DNA of 64,000 bases from an uncultured Opitutales bacterium (GTDB taxonomy: Bacteria; Verrucomicrobiota; Verrucomicrobiia; Opitutales; Intestinicryptomonadaceae). The position numbers and the translations under genes are program-made. Location: positions 62,001 to 126,000 of the forward strand of contig URAK01000006.1 in assembly GCA_900545705.1 (NCBI GenBank). Direction: 5' to 3'. How positions within the stretch are numbered: position 1 is the first letter of the stretch; each line of letters opens with the position of its first letter. This document shows positions 16,897-25,161 of this stretch, piece after piece. The notes under the pieces are model-generated. The model saw only the letters and a list, made by a program, of their open reading frames with translations. It was not told the origin of the DNA and searched no databases.

Positions 16897-17484
16897 TTAT
16901 ATCCAGAAATTTTCGAGTTTTTCCAAAATCCTGCAAATTGACAAAATATTGGAATGTATATCGCACTCCGGTGAGAAGTCAGTGAGAATTTTTCTTATGT
17001 AAAGTTTTTTTGAAAATGCTTTTGCCGCGCAAGCGAGCGCCCAGCCTTCCATATCGACAATCTCGCCCATGCCTGAAGCCTGCTCCCTGTCCTTTGCCGA
17101 CGCGACAGGCCGGCTGGAAGTCGCGAGTGTCGCAGTTTCGCAGCCGCCCATTGTCTGCATTTCAAAAACCTCGCCGCAATAGGGCTCGATGCAAGATACG
17201 CTTTTTACGTCGAAAATTTTGCCAAGATCTTGCGTCCCGAATTTTTGAGATGCAGCCCCCGCCGCCCCTATATTTATTGCAGACTCAAAATCGAGCTCCG
17301 ACGCCGCCCATGAAAACGCCGTCGCCGCGTTCGCAAGCCCAATTCGCGTAATTACCACAGTTTTGGTGTCGTTTTCCCATACTTGATATGGCGTTTCACG
17401 CACTTTTTCGTACGAGAACTCAGCGGATTTCAGAACGCCGCCTATTTCCCACAGGGAGGCGGCAAATATGGCTGTCTTTTTCAT
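16897..17484 (-). CDS. mqnB: Futalosine hydrolase-like nucleosidase (MqnB)
   Basis: The 195-residue protein has the nucleoside phosphorylase/hydrolase fold: a glycine-rich AINIGAAGA strand-loop for the ribose, and near the C-terminus EIVDMEGWALACAAK, where Met-Glu contacts ribose in this family. ILTDFSPE replaces the 'SD.aD' catalytic motif of MTA/SAH nucleosidases. In the menaquinone pathway it would cleave the N-glycosidic bond of (amino)futalosine to give dehypoxanthine-futalosine. The ATG at 17484 overlaps the mqnD stop as ATGA, so I prefer it to the GTG at 17493. It is slightly shorter than usual, and identity as MqnB leans on its place after mqnD; a generic MTA/SAH nucleosidase is the alternative. 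Confidence 0.75.
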   Translation of the reverse strand: MKKTAIFAASLWEIGGVLKSAEFSYEKVRETPYQVWENDTKTVVITRIGLANAATAFSWAASELDFESAINIGAAGAASQKFGTQDLGKIFDVKSVSCIEPYCGEVFEMQTMGGCETATLATSSRPVASAKDREQASGMGEIVDMEGWALACAAKAFSKKLYIRKILTDFSPECDIHSNILSICRILEKLENFWI

Positions 17485-18242
17485 ATCGCGCACTTGGAAA
17501 GGTTTTCTATCAGATTATCGCGTATTTTAGATATGTCCATCGAGTAATTGTTGACGAAAGCGTAAATGTGCTTTTCAAGGACACTGTCGTCGAGATATTG
17601 CGCCTTGCTTTTTACGAATTCGCGCGTGGCGCCGGGATTTGCAAAGGCGGCCGAGATGCTTTGGCGAATAAGGCTCTCGACGGACTCCCTGCGTTTCGAG
17701 ATGTCTTTGCGGATGCAGATACAGCCGAGCGGCACCGGAAGACCCGTGCGCTTTGTCCAAAAGCCTCCGAGGTCGGCGGCGAGTTCCAAGCCCTCGTCGG
17801 CGAACACGAATCTTCCTTCGTGAATCAGCACTCCCGCGGCGGCCTCGCCCGAGGATATTGCGCCCGATATATCCCTAAAATAGGCGGCCTTCATATTAAT
17901 ATCCCCGCCAGCGTAAAATTTAAGCAATGCTGCCGCTGTCGTGTTAAGCCCAGGCACAAGCACCGGCTTTGACGGATCGAATTTCCCGCCCTTTTTAACG
18001 ACGAGTATCGGGCCGGTTCCCATGCCGAGGGCAGCGCCGGCGTCGAGCAGCTCGTAATTTCCGGAGTTTTTTATGTATGCCGGAAAAGACATTTTTGTCA
18101 GCGGATATTTTCCGCTTTCAGCCGCGATGTTTAGTTCCTCTATATCGGCGAACTCGAATTCAAGCCCTGATTTTATCTTTTTCGATATGAGCGCCTCGTA
18201 GGAAAATGTATCGTTCGGGCAAGGGGTTATTGCAAACTTCAT
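17481..18242 (-). CDS. mqnD: 1,4-dihydroxy-6-naphthoate synthase
   Basis: The 253-residue product has the MqnD opening KFAITPCPNDTFSYEALI and the periplasmic-binding-protein-like two-lobe fold, with GMGTGPILVVKK at the hinge, VLVPGLNTTAAALL and GVLIHEGRFVFADEGL, where the His is the proposed base. It converts cyclic dehypoxanthine-futalosine into 1,4-dihydroxy-6-naphthoate, the ring precursor of menaquinone. It lies 11 bases after mqnC and overlaps mqnB. The LPVPLGCI segment is also typical. Confidence 0.95.
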   Translation of the reverse strand: MKFAITPCPNDTFSYEALISKKIKSGLEFEFADIEELNIAAESGKYPLTKMSFPAYIKNSGNYELLDAGAALGMGTGPILVVKKGGKFDPSKPVLVPGLNTTAAALLKFYAGGDINMKAAYFRDISGAISSGEAAAGVLIHEGRFVFADEGLELAADLGGFWTKRTGLPVPLGCICIRKDISKRRESVESLIRQSISAAFANPGATREFVKSKAQYLDDSVLEKHIYAFVNNYSMDISKIRDNLIENLSKCAI

Positions 18243-18253
18243 AATTTTAAAAT

Positions 18254-19288
18254 TTAGAATTCTGAGACTGTCTCGTAAAGGCCGTTTCGCTCGCGCGGGA
18301 CAAGCCCTGCCGAAAGTATGATTTTACGCATATTTTCAGCCGTTGCGCGGTTGTCGATGCCCGTTGCGCGGACAACCATCTCGTCCATCAGCACTCCGCC
18401 GACGTCGTTCGCGCCGAACAGCAGCGCAACTTCCGCGACTTTCAAGCCCTCGGTGAGCCAGCCCGACTGGACGTAGTCAATATTGTCGAGATACGCGCGA
18501 GAGAGCGCGAGCGTCCTCAAAAAATCCGGCGCCCCCGCGCGCTCGACTTTTCCTTCTAAAAGGGTGCGCTCTGGCGACACCGGCCACGCGATAAACGCCT
18601 TAAAAACGCCAGTCTCGTCTTGGGTCCTGCGCACGACATCAAGATGCTCAACCCTCTCCGCAAAAGTTTCCCCCATCCCGAAAGTCATAGTGGCAGACGA
18701 AGTCATCGAGTTTTCTGCAAGGGCCCTCATAACTTCCACCCATTCGTCCACGCTGCACTTGTTTGGGCAAAGAGACTTTCTTATGCGCTCCACAAGCAAG
18801 TCCGCAGCCCCGGGGACCGAATCCGCCCCCGCGGATTTTAGGCGGGATACGGCGTCTTTCACATCAATCCCCGCCCCGCGCGCGAAAGACACTATTTCAG
18901 ACGGCGAAAAGACGTGCAGCCACAGCGAGGGAAAAGCCGACTTTATTTTTGATAGCAGCCTTTCCGCCCAATCGAGAGTAAACTGGGGGCTTAGGCCGCC
19001 CTGCAACATTATCTGTGTTGCCCCCCTCTCCGCAGCCTCCGCGCAAAGAGAAAATATTTCGCCGTCAGAGAGCCTGTACGGTTTTACGACGCCGGCTTTT
19101 GCGTGGTATGCGCAAAACTTGCACTGGGCCGTACATATATTCGAATAGTTTATCATTCGGTTTACGACATACCCCGCGCGGCGGTTGGCAAAGGCGTTGC
19201 GGGGAGCCGCAAGTTTTGCAAGCTCAAATAGCGTCGCATTTTCGAGGCCTAGGGCAGCCTCACGGGAGATTCTTTCCATTGCTTTCAT
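18254..19288 (-). CDS. mqnC: Cyclic dehypoxanthinyl futalosine synthase (radical SAM)
   Basis: This 344-residue radical-SAM enzyme has the cluster-binding NICTAQCKFCAY (Cys-x3-Cys-x2-Cys, about residues 51-62), the MqnC-type QIMLQGGLSPQF strand, and near the end the VALLFGANDVGGVLMDEMVV block. It cyclises dehypoxanthine-futalosine in the fourth step of the pathway. MqnC differs from MqnE in the 'LQGGL.P' and 'W.TEG.K.A...L.FGAND' segments, both present here. Its ATG overlaps the mqnA stop as ATGA. Confidence 0.95.
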   Translation of the reverse strand: MKAMERISREAALGLENATLFELAKLAAPRNAFANRRAGYVVNRMINYSNICTAQCKFCAYHAKAGVVKPYRLSDGEIFSLCAEAAERGATQIMLQGGLSPQFTLDWAERLLSKIKSAFPSLWLHVFSPSEIVSFARGAGIDVKDAVSRLKSAGADSVPGAADLLVERIRKSLCPNKCSVDEWVEVMRALAENSMTSSATMTFGMGETFAERVEHLDVVRRTQDETGVFKAFIAWPVSPERTLLEGKVERAGAPDFLRTLALSRAYLDNIDYVQSGWLTEGLKVAEVALLFGANDVGGVLMDEMVVRATGIDNRATAENMRKIILSAGLVPRERNGLYETVSEF

Positions 19289-20061
19289 TTCGTTGGAATT
19301 TCTGAACGGGCGAGAGCCGCAGCATAATCAAAGGCCTTTTTGAATAGACCGCGCGGAAGCTCGTATTTTAAGTTGCGATAGTATTTTTTTAGAGCGGGTT
19401 CGTCAATATCAGCTCCTGACGGGCGCATTGCGCCCACCGCTGCCCCAATAACTGAGTCCGGATTTTTGCGGAACGCATCAAGCGAATTTTTTATGTTTTT
19501 TTCAAGCAGCGGCGCGACCTCCGAAAAAACGCTCCTGCGCACTACAAAAACGGAGTACACCATTGGAAGCCCTATTTCGGCGCGCCACATTTCGCCGAGA
19601 TCAGCGCAAAATTCGCGCGGCTTGAACGCGAGGGCGGCATCTCCTATAAGCAGCGCGGCATCGGCTGAATCGAGCGGAGCTCTCGGCATCGATAAAATAT
19701 CGGCGCCGTATTTGAGCCTGAACAAATGGGCAAAGGCGCGCGCGGATGTTCCGGACTCGGGCGTTATGTAAAGCGACGCGTCCGGAAAGGATTCAAACGG
19801 CACCTTGGAAAATATTTTGACCGACATTACCTCGCCGTCGGAAAATATCCCGTAGCGCGGGAGAACCTTGTAATACTTCTCTATTTCGCCTTCGTAAACC
19901 CACCTTGAAATCATGGCGGCATCGACGCCTGCGCGCGCGGCGCGCGCGTTGAGCTCGGCGGGCACGGCGGAAAACGAGTCGAACTCCGGATATTCAGCCT
20001 GAAAAAACGGCAGGGAGTTGACGTACGAAATTCTTCCGAGTGTATAGCGCTCTTCCGCCAT
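19285..20061 (-). CDS. mqnA: Chorismate dehydratase
   Basis: The 258-residue protein matches MqnA: GRISYVNSLPFF at the start, the AELNARAARAGVDAAMISRW segment (Ser next to the active site), ITPESGTSARAFAHLF, AALLIGDAALAF and LGEMWRAEIGLPMVYSVFV, all hallmarks of the family. It removes water from chorismate to give 3-[(1-carboxyvinyl)oxy]benzoate, the first committed step of the futalosine route. It lies 17 bases after mqnE and overlaps mqnC. Confidence 0.95.
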   Translation of the reverse strand: MAEERYTLGRISYVNSLPFFQAEYPEFDSFSAVPAELNARAARAGVDAAMISRWVYEGEIEKYYKVLPRYGIFSDGEVMSVKIFSKVPFESFPDASLYITPESGTSARAFAHLFRLKYGADILSMPRAPLDSADAALLIGDAALAFKPREFCADLGEMWRAEIGLPMVYSVFVVRRSVFSEVAPLLEKNIKNSLDAFRKNPDSVIGAAVGAMRPSGADIDEPALKKYYRNLKYELPRGLFKKAFDYAAALARSEIPTK

Positions 20062-20078
20062 TCCAGAATCGTCTGCGC

Positions 20079-21122
20079 CTATTTGCGCACAATGTAGTTT
20101 GAGTTTGACTTTACAGGCTCAAAACCTGCCGCGATTATTGTGCGGCGCATAAAGTTTTCGTCCCTATCAACCGGCGCAGCGCCTGCGGATACGGCTACTT
20201 CTTCCCGCCAATGCGTGCCGCCTATGTCGTCCGCACCGAAGTTTAGCAGAACCTGCACAAATCTGTCGCCGTAATGGGTGACAGGCGTCCTGACGTGGGA
20301 AAAGTTGTCAAGCACAACCCTTGCAAGCGCGCAAATTTTCAAGTCGTACGTAGCCGACGAGCGCGCCGGTATGCCGCTTGCGCCCCTTCGGAATGGAAGC
20401 GGCACAAACGCCTTGAATCCACCAGTTTCGGACTGGAGTTCGCGAAGCCTGAAAAGGTGGTCGACTACGCTTTCCGGAGTCTCTATGTGCCCGTAGAGCA
20501 TTGTGGCGTTGGTTCTAATTCCGTGGCTGTGGGCTATGCGCATTGCGTCAATCCATTCGTCGGCGGAAAGCTTGTCAGGGGCGATTTTATCGCGAACTTG
20601 CTTATCGAAAATCTCGGCGCCACCCCCCGGAAGGGCGTTTACGCCCGCCGCTTTTAGCCGCTCGAAAACCTCCCCGAGCGGAAGCCCGGAGGCCTTCGCC
20701 ATAGCAGCGCATTCCGACGCCGTGAACGCCACTATATTCAGCTTGGCGTCGGCGCTTTTTACGGCGCGGATTATGTCTATGTAATAGCTAAGCGGAAGCT
20801 TGGAATATATTCCGCCTATTATGTGTATCTCCTCCGCCCCCATTTCCGAAAATTTTTTAGCGCGCTCAAAAACCTCCTCGGGCGTCAGCAAATACGCGCC
20901 CTCCTGCCCCTCCCTTTTGGAAAAGGAGCATATCGGGCAAAGAACTTCGCAAATGTTCGAATACGTAATGGCGGCGTTTACCGCGTAATATGCGCGGTTG
21001 GAATGGAGCTTGCGCCTCACTTTATCGGCAAGCTCGCCTATTTCGAGGGCAGAGCCCTCTTTCAAATACGCAAGGGCTGTTGCTTTGTCTATTTCGCAAG
21101 GTCTGTCTGAAAAATATGCCAT
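20079..21122 (-). CDS. mqnE: Aminofutalosine synthase (radical SAM)
   Basis: The 347-residue radical-SAM enzyme has NICEVLCPICSF (Cys-x3-Cys-x2-Cys, about residues 58-69), EEIHIIGGIYSKLP, NIVAFTASECAAMAK, LKAAGVNALPGGGAEIFD, NATMLYGHIETPE and LQSETGGFKAFVPLPFR; the last three are the MqnE signature. It joins the MqnA product to S-adenosylmethionine to form 6-amino-6-deoxyfutalosine. It is the first gene of the leftward arm, and the order mqnE-A-C-D-B almost follows the chemistry. An ATG at 21122 fits the neighbours' length. Confidence 0.95.
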   Translation of the reverse strand: MAYFSDRPCEIDKATALAYLKEGSALEIGELADKVRRKLHSNRAYYAVNAAITYSNICEVLCPICSFSKREGQEGAYLLTPEEVFERAKKFSEMGAEEIHIIGGIYSKLPLSYYIDIIRAVKSADAKLNIVAFTASECAAMAKASGLPLGEVFERLKAAGVNALPGGGAEIFDKQVRDKIAPDKLSADEWIDAMRIAHSHGIRTNATMLYGHIETPESVVDHLFRLRELQSETGGFKAFVPLPFRRGASGIPARSSATYDLKICALARVVLDNFSHVRTPVTHYGDRFVQVLLNFGADDIGGTHWREEVAVSAGAAPVDRDENFMRRTIIAAGFEPVKSNSNYIVRK

Positions 21123-21217
21123 TTTTTTGAAGATGGATTAGCCGGTAAATTTGTCAACATTTTGCGGATTCTCTAAAAATCGTTGCGCGCGCTGGAAATA
21201 AATGAGATATTAAATGT
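21123..21217. promoter_or_regulatory. Divergent mqnE / mqnP promoter region
   Basis: Both menaquinone arms start from these 95 bases. On the minus strand a perfect TTGACA (21157-21152) lies exactly 35 bases before the mqnE ATG, but no good -10 follows. On the plus strand TTGCGC (21183-21188), 17 bases and GATATT (21206-21211) lie 35 bases before the mqnP ATG. If real, both transcripts would begin at or next to the start codon. Confidence 0.4.
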
Positions 21218-22117
21218 ATGAATTTAGCAAAAATTCCGTGCGCGGTAAATGCCGCCGCCTTCGTGAGAAACGCGACTGCATATTCGAGGCTCGTAAAACT
21301 CGAGCACACCCTATTCGCGCTTCCCTTCGCCTTGTCCGCCCTATGCCTTGCTTCATACTGCGGATACTCTGCGGGGATTGCAAAAATACTGCTGTGTGTT
21401 GCCGCATTCGCATGCGCGCGGGCGGCGGCAATGGGCTTTAACAGGCTTGCCGACATCAAATACGACGCAAAAAACCCGCGTACAAAAATGCGCCCGAGCG
21501 TCACCGGAGAAATCTCACCAAAAGCGGCGGCTGCGTTTACCGCAATATTTGCGGCGGGCTTTTGCGCATGCGCCTATTTTATAAACCTCGCCTGCTTCTA
21601 TCTATCGTTTCCAGCTCTCGCGGTAATTTTAGGGTATTCTTACGCAAAGCGTTTTACTTGCGCGGCACACTACATTCTCGGTCTTGCGCTCGCGCTCGCA
21701 CCCGCGGGGGCGTGGATTGCGGCGGCGGATTCGTTTGACCCGAGAATCTTGTCGCTCTCAGGCGCGTTGTTTTTTAGCATAGCAGCCTTCGATATAATAT
21801 ATGCTTTGCAGGACATCGACTTTGACAGGCGCGAAAACCTCCATTCAATACCCGCCGCCCTGGGTAAAAACGGCGCGATTATCGTTGCGGGAATTTCCTT
21901 TGTTATTGCCGCGGCCCTCTTTTTTGCGGCGGGCGCACTGTTCGGCTTGGGGGGCTGCTACTTCCTGTGCGCCGCAGTTATTACCCTACTGTATATTTTG
22001 GGAATTTGCGCAGTCGTATTTGGCGGCGACACCTTCGTAAACGCTGTATTCTTCTATATAAACGTGGCCTCCGGGTGGCTCGGATTCTTTGGGATTGCCT
22101 GCCAGCTCGCGCTCTGA
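21218..22117 (+). CDS. mqnP: UbiA-family prenyltransferase of the futalosine pathway
   Basis: The 299-residue integral membrane protein has about eight helices and the two Asp-rich UbiA motifs: NRLADIKYDAKNPRT (about residues 76-90) and DIIYALQDIDFDRRENLHSIP (about 195-215). These bind the Mg-diphosphate of the polyprenyl donor. In this context it should attach the isoprenoid tail to 1,4-dihydroxy-6-naphthoate. It heads the rightward arm and is followed 15 bases later by the UbiX-like gene. Without the context it would be read as a 4-hydroxybenzoate polyprenyltransferase. Confidence 0.92.
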   Translation: MNLAKIPCAVNAAAFVRNATAYSRLVKLEHTLFALPFALSALCLASYCGYSAGIAKILLCVAAFACARAAAMGFNRLADIKYDAKNPRTKMRPSVTGEISPKAAAAFTAIFAAGFCACAYFINLACFYLSFPALAVILGYSYAKRFTCAAHYILGLALALAPAGAWIAAADSFDPRILSLSGALFFSIAAFDIIYALQDIDFDRRENLHSIPAALGKNGAIIVAGISFVIAAALFFAAGALFGLGGCYFLCAAVITLLYILGICAVVFGGDTFVNAVFFYINVASGWLGFFGIACQLAL

Positions 22118-22132
22118 TTCAATTTTGGGAAA

Positions 22133-22741
22133 ATGAAAAAAAATGACACAAATCGCCGCGCCGTTCTCGGCATAAGCGGAGCGTCGGGTTCGATATACGC
22201 GCTAAGACTCGCAAAAATCCTGCTTGAAGCGGGGGCAGATTTATACTGCATTCCAACGCGCGCAGCCGTAAAAATTCTCGCCGACGAAACCGGATACGCC
22301 GATTTCAATACGGCAATAGCCGCCCAACTGGAAAGAAATCCCGCCGATTGCGGAAAGTTGCGCGTATGCGGCATAGACGATTTTGGCGCGCCCCCTGCGA
22401 GCGGGTCGTTTAGGTTTGAAGCAATGGCGGTTCTGCCGTGCTCCATGAACACTCTCGGAAAAATAGCGAACTCAATCGCCGACAACCTGCTGGTGCGGGC
22501 CGCGGACGTGGCTTTAAAAGAGCGCCGAAGGATAGTGGTATGCCCCCGCGAGACTCCCCTTGCGCTCTCGCATATTGAAAACATGCGCTCAATTTTTCTC
22601 GCGGGTGCGGTGGTGATGCCGGCTTGCCCCGCATTTTACAACAAGCCCTCCGGAGTAATTGAACTCGCCGACTTTGTCGCCGCGCGCGCAGCTGCCTCAA
22701 TGGGCTTTGGTTTTGAAGGCGTCAAGGAGTGGGGAATATGA
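22133..22741 (+). CDS. mqnM: UbiX-like flavin prenyltransferase
   Basis: The 202-residue flavoprotein shows the UbiX/Pad1 fold: GISGASGSIYALRLAKIL binds the FMN phosphate, AVLPCSMNTLGKIANSIADNLLVRAADVALKE is the family core, and RRIVVCPRETPLALSHIENM follows. It makes prenylated FMN, the cofactor needed by the UbiD-type decarboxylase encoded next. The gene is known as ubiX, or mqnM in the futalosine pathway. Its stop TGA overlaps the mqnL ATG. Confidence 0.95.
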   Translation: MKKNDTNRRAVLGISGASGSIYALRLAKILLEAGADLYCIPTRAAVKILADETGYADFNTAIAAQLERNPADCGKLRVCGIDDFGAPPASGSFRFEAMAVLPCSMNTLGKIANSIADNLLVRAADVALKERRRIVVCPRETPLALSHIENMRSIFLAGAVVMPACPAFYNKPSGVIELADFVAARAAASMGFGFEGVKEWGI

Positions 22742-24519
22742 AAAAAAATTTTAAAGACTTGCAGGAATTCATAGAATGCCTCGATTCGCTCGGCGAATTG
22801 CGAAAAGTGGACTCGCCTGTTTCCCCCGAAATAGAGATTTCAAAGATAGTCGACGCTGAATCTAAAAAGCCAGGCGGCGGGAAAGCCCTGCTTTTTGAAA
22901 ATGTTGTGGACAACGGCAAAAAAACTTTTCCGGTGGCGGCAAATCTTTTCGGAAGCGAAAAAAGAATGGCGCTTGCAATCGGGGCAAAGTCTCTCGCGCA
23001 GTCCGGCGACAGGATAGCTGAAATTGCAAGAATGTCTCCGCCCAAAAGTTTTTCCGACATTTTCGCCGCGGCAAAAAAGCTGTTCCCGCTCGTCAAAATA
23101 TTTCCCAAAAAAATCTCCGGCGCAACGCCGTGCCAAGAGGTCGCGAAGTTCGGAAGCGATGTCGACCTCTCTGAAATACCCGTCTTAAAGTGCTGGCCGA
23201 AAGACGGGGGGCGTTTCTTTACGCTTCCGCTCGTATTCACAAAATCGGCCGACGGCAAAGAGCGCAACGTTGGCATGTACCGCCTGCAAATATACGACAA
23301 AAACACGACGGGCATGCACTGGCACGTACACAAAGACGGCTCCCACTTTTTTAAGGAGTACGAGAGGCTCGGCAAAAGAATGGAAGTCGCCGTTGCAATC
23401 GGCTGCGACCCAGCGACAATCTACTCCGCCACAGCCCCCCTGCCGCGCGGTATAGACGAACTTCTGCTATCCGGATTTCTGCGCGGAACCGGCGTTAGAA
23501 CCGCAAAGTGCATGACGGTAGATTTAGAGGTGCCCGCGGACGCCGAATTTGTGCTCGAAGGCTATGTCGATCCCTCCGAGCGCAGAATTGAAGGCCCATT
23601 TGGGGACCACACTGGCTATTATTCACCGCCCGACTTGTATCCGGTTTTCCATGTGACTGCCCTCACTCGCAAAAAAAAGCCAATATACTGCGCAACCCTT
23701 GTAGGACCTCCCCCCATGGAGGACTGCTATATGGCAAAAGCCACTGAAAGAATTTTCTTGCCGCTCTTGCAGGCGGTAAATCCGGACGTTCGCGAATACT
23801 TCTTACCGTGGGAAGGGGTTTTCCACAACATATGCGTGGTGTCGCTAAACAAGGAGTTCCCGGCGCATGCGCATAGGCTCGCTAACGGACTTTGGGGCCA
23901 AGGGCAGATGAGTTTTTGCAAATGCGTCGCAGCAGTCGGAGCTGACGTTGACCCCTCCGATTTGTCCGCTGTATGGGAACTTCTCAAAAATTCCTTTGAC
24001 CCGTCCTCCGACATTGAAATAACGCGCGGTGTGCTCGACGCGCTCGACCACTCCGCGCCAAAACCTTTCGAAGGCTCGAAAATTTTAATAGACCTTACAC
24101 CGCGCGACCCCGCCGAAACACCTCGCGCCCCAAAGCCATTAAAAGAGCTCGACGACGCCCGAAGGAATTTAATATCAAAATTTCTCTCCGAGGAATTGGG
24201 AGGGGTATGCGCGGCAAACTTTGCCGACGCTTGCTGCGCCGTATCGCTGGAAAAGGGCGCAAGAAGCGGGGCTGAAATAACTGATAAATGCGCCGCAAGC
24301 GGCCTGTTTGACGGTTTTTTCCGCGCCGTGGCGTTTTTCGACGCCGACGTTTCGGTGCACGACTATAAAAAAATGCTCTGGAAAATATTCAACAACACCG
24401 ACCCCGCCCGCGACATAAAAATCCGCGAGTCCGGCCTCGTATTCATCGACGCATGCAAGAAGGGTGCGGCTGACGGATACTTGCGCGAGTGGCCGGAAGA
24501 CTTGTCGTTTGATAAATAG
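22738..24519 (+). CDS. mqnL: UbiD-family decarboxylase (menaquinone)
   Basis: The 593-residue protein has the UbiD signature RRIEGPFGDHTGYYSPPDLYP (split around residue 290) with the Arg-Glu-Asp active-site triad, preceded by EFVLEGYVDPSE and followed by TLVGPPPMEDCYM. It should remove the carboxylate from the prenylated naphthoate using prenyl-FMN, giving demethylmenaquinone for methylation by UbiE/MqnG. The start at 22738 is set by AAGGAG (22724-22729) eight bases upstream, one of the few clear ribosome-binding sites in the window. It is longer than E. coli UbiD (about 500); the extra length is near the C-terminus. Confidence 0.93.
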   Translation: MKKNFKDLQEFIECLDSLGELRKVDSPVSPEIEISKIVDAESKKPGGGKALLFENVVDNGKKTFPVAANLFGSEKRMALAIGAKSLAQSGDRIAEIARMSPPKSFSDIFAAAKKLFPLVKIFPKKISGATPCQEVAKFGSDVDLSEIPVLKCWPKDGGRFFTLPLVFTKSADGKERNVGMYRLQIYDKNTTGMHWHVHKDGSHFFKEYERLGKRMEVAVAIGCDPATIYSATAPLPRGIDELLLSGFLRGTGVRTAKCMTVDLEVPADAEFVLEGYVDPSERRIEGPFGDHTGYYSPPDLYPVFHVTALTRKKKPIYCATLVGPPPMEDCYMAKATERIFLPLLQAVNPDVREYFLPWEGVFHNICVVSLNKEFPAHAHRLANGLWGQGQMSFCKCVAAVGADVDPSDLSAVWELLKNSFDPSSDIEITRGVLDALDHSAPKPFEGSKILIDLTPRDPAETPRAPKPLKELDDARRNLISKFLSEELGGVCAANFADACCAVSLEKGARSGAEITDKCAASGLFDGFFRAVAFFDADVSVHDYKKMLWKIFNNTDPARDIKIRESGLVFIDACKKGAADGYLREWPEDLSFDK

Positions 24520-24561
24520 GCTTGAAGATTTTTCGGATTGCAATTTAATTATCAAAAAAAA

Positions 24562-25161
24562 ATGAACTTTAATGAAATAGTTTCCAAAACGGCGGATATT
24601 GTAAATTCTACCGTCGAATTTATAAAAATCGTATGGGCGCAGCCGAATGCGCCGGAAATGTTGGGGGCTGCGCTGGCGGCGCTCGTGCTGCTCGTGATAA
24701 TCCGCAAAGCGAAGGCGGCGTACAGACCCATAAAGCTTTTCGACAACCGCGCGGGGGTAGTAGAGGTTTCGAGAAAGGCCCTCGACGAGCTCGTGCAGAG
24801 CGTCTGCTACAGCCTCGGCGCGCTGAACCGCCCCGATGTAAAGATATATACGCGGCGCGGGCGCCTCTGCATGAACGTCGCATTAAAGCTCGAGTCCGGG
24901 CAGAGCCTTACGGACGCAACCGCACAGATACAGACAGCCCTGACAAGCGCCTTCCGCGAGCATCTGGGAGTTGAAAAACTCGGCAGAATAGACGTCCGCG
25001 TGACAGGCTTTAAAGGGCTTATATACAAGCCGGCATCAAAGTTTCTGCCGCCCGCGAATGTCGACGACGATTCCGCCGACGTTTTGCTCTCGTCTTCCAA
25101 TCCGATTATAGACAGCGTGGATTCCGGGGCGGCAAATAAAGAGAAAAACTCGGAAAAATAA
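24562..25161 (+). CDS. AmaP/Asp23-like alkaline shock membrane protein
   Basis: The 199-residue protein has one membrane helix (LGAALAALVLLVIIR, about residues 34-48) and then an Asp23-type domain: FDNRAGVVEVSRKALDELVQSVCY, LNRPDVKIYTRRGRLCMNVALKLESG and a terminal strand. Members anchor or form envelope-stress assemblies in Gram-positive bacteria; AmaP anchors Asp23. The role in Gram-negative bacteria is unknown. A TTG at 24538 would add eight residues; the ATG at 24562 gives a more usual opening. It starts 42 bases after mqnL and abuts thiE, so it is probably within the same transcript. Confidence 0.75.
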   Translation: MNFNEIVSKTADIVNSTVEFIKIVWAQPNAPEMLGAALAALVLLVIIRKAKAAYRPIKLFDNRAGVVEVSRKALDELVQSVCYSLGALNRPDVKIYTRRGRLCMNVALKLESGQSLTDATAQIQTALTSAFREHLGVEKLGRIDVRVTGFKGLIYKPASKFLPPANVDDDSADVLLSSSNPIIDSVDSGAANKEKNSEK

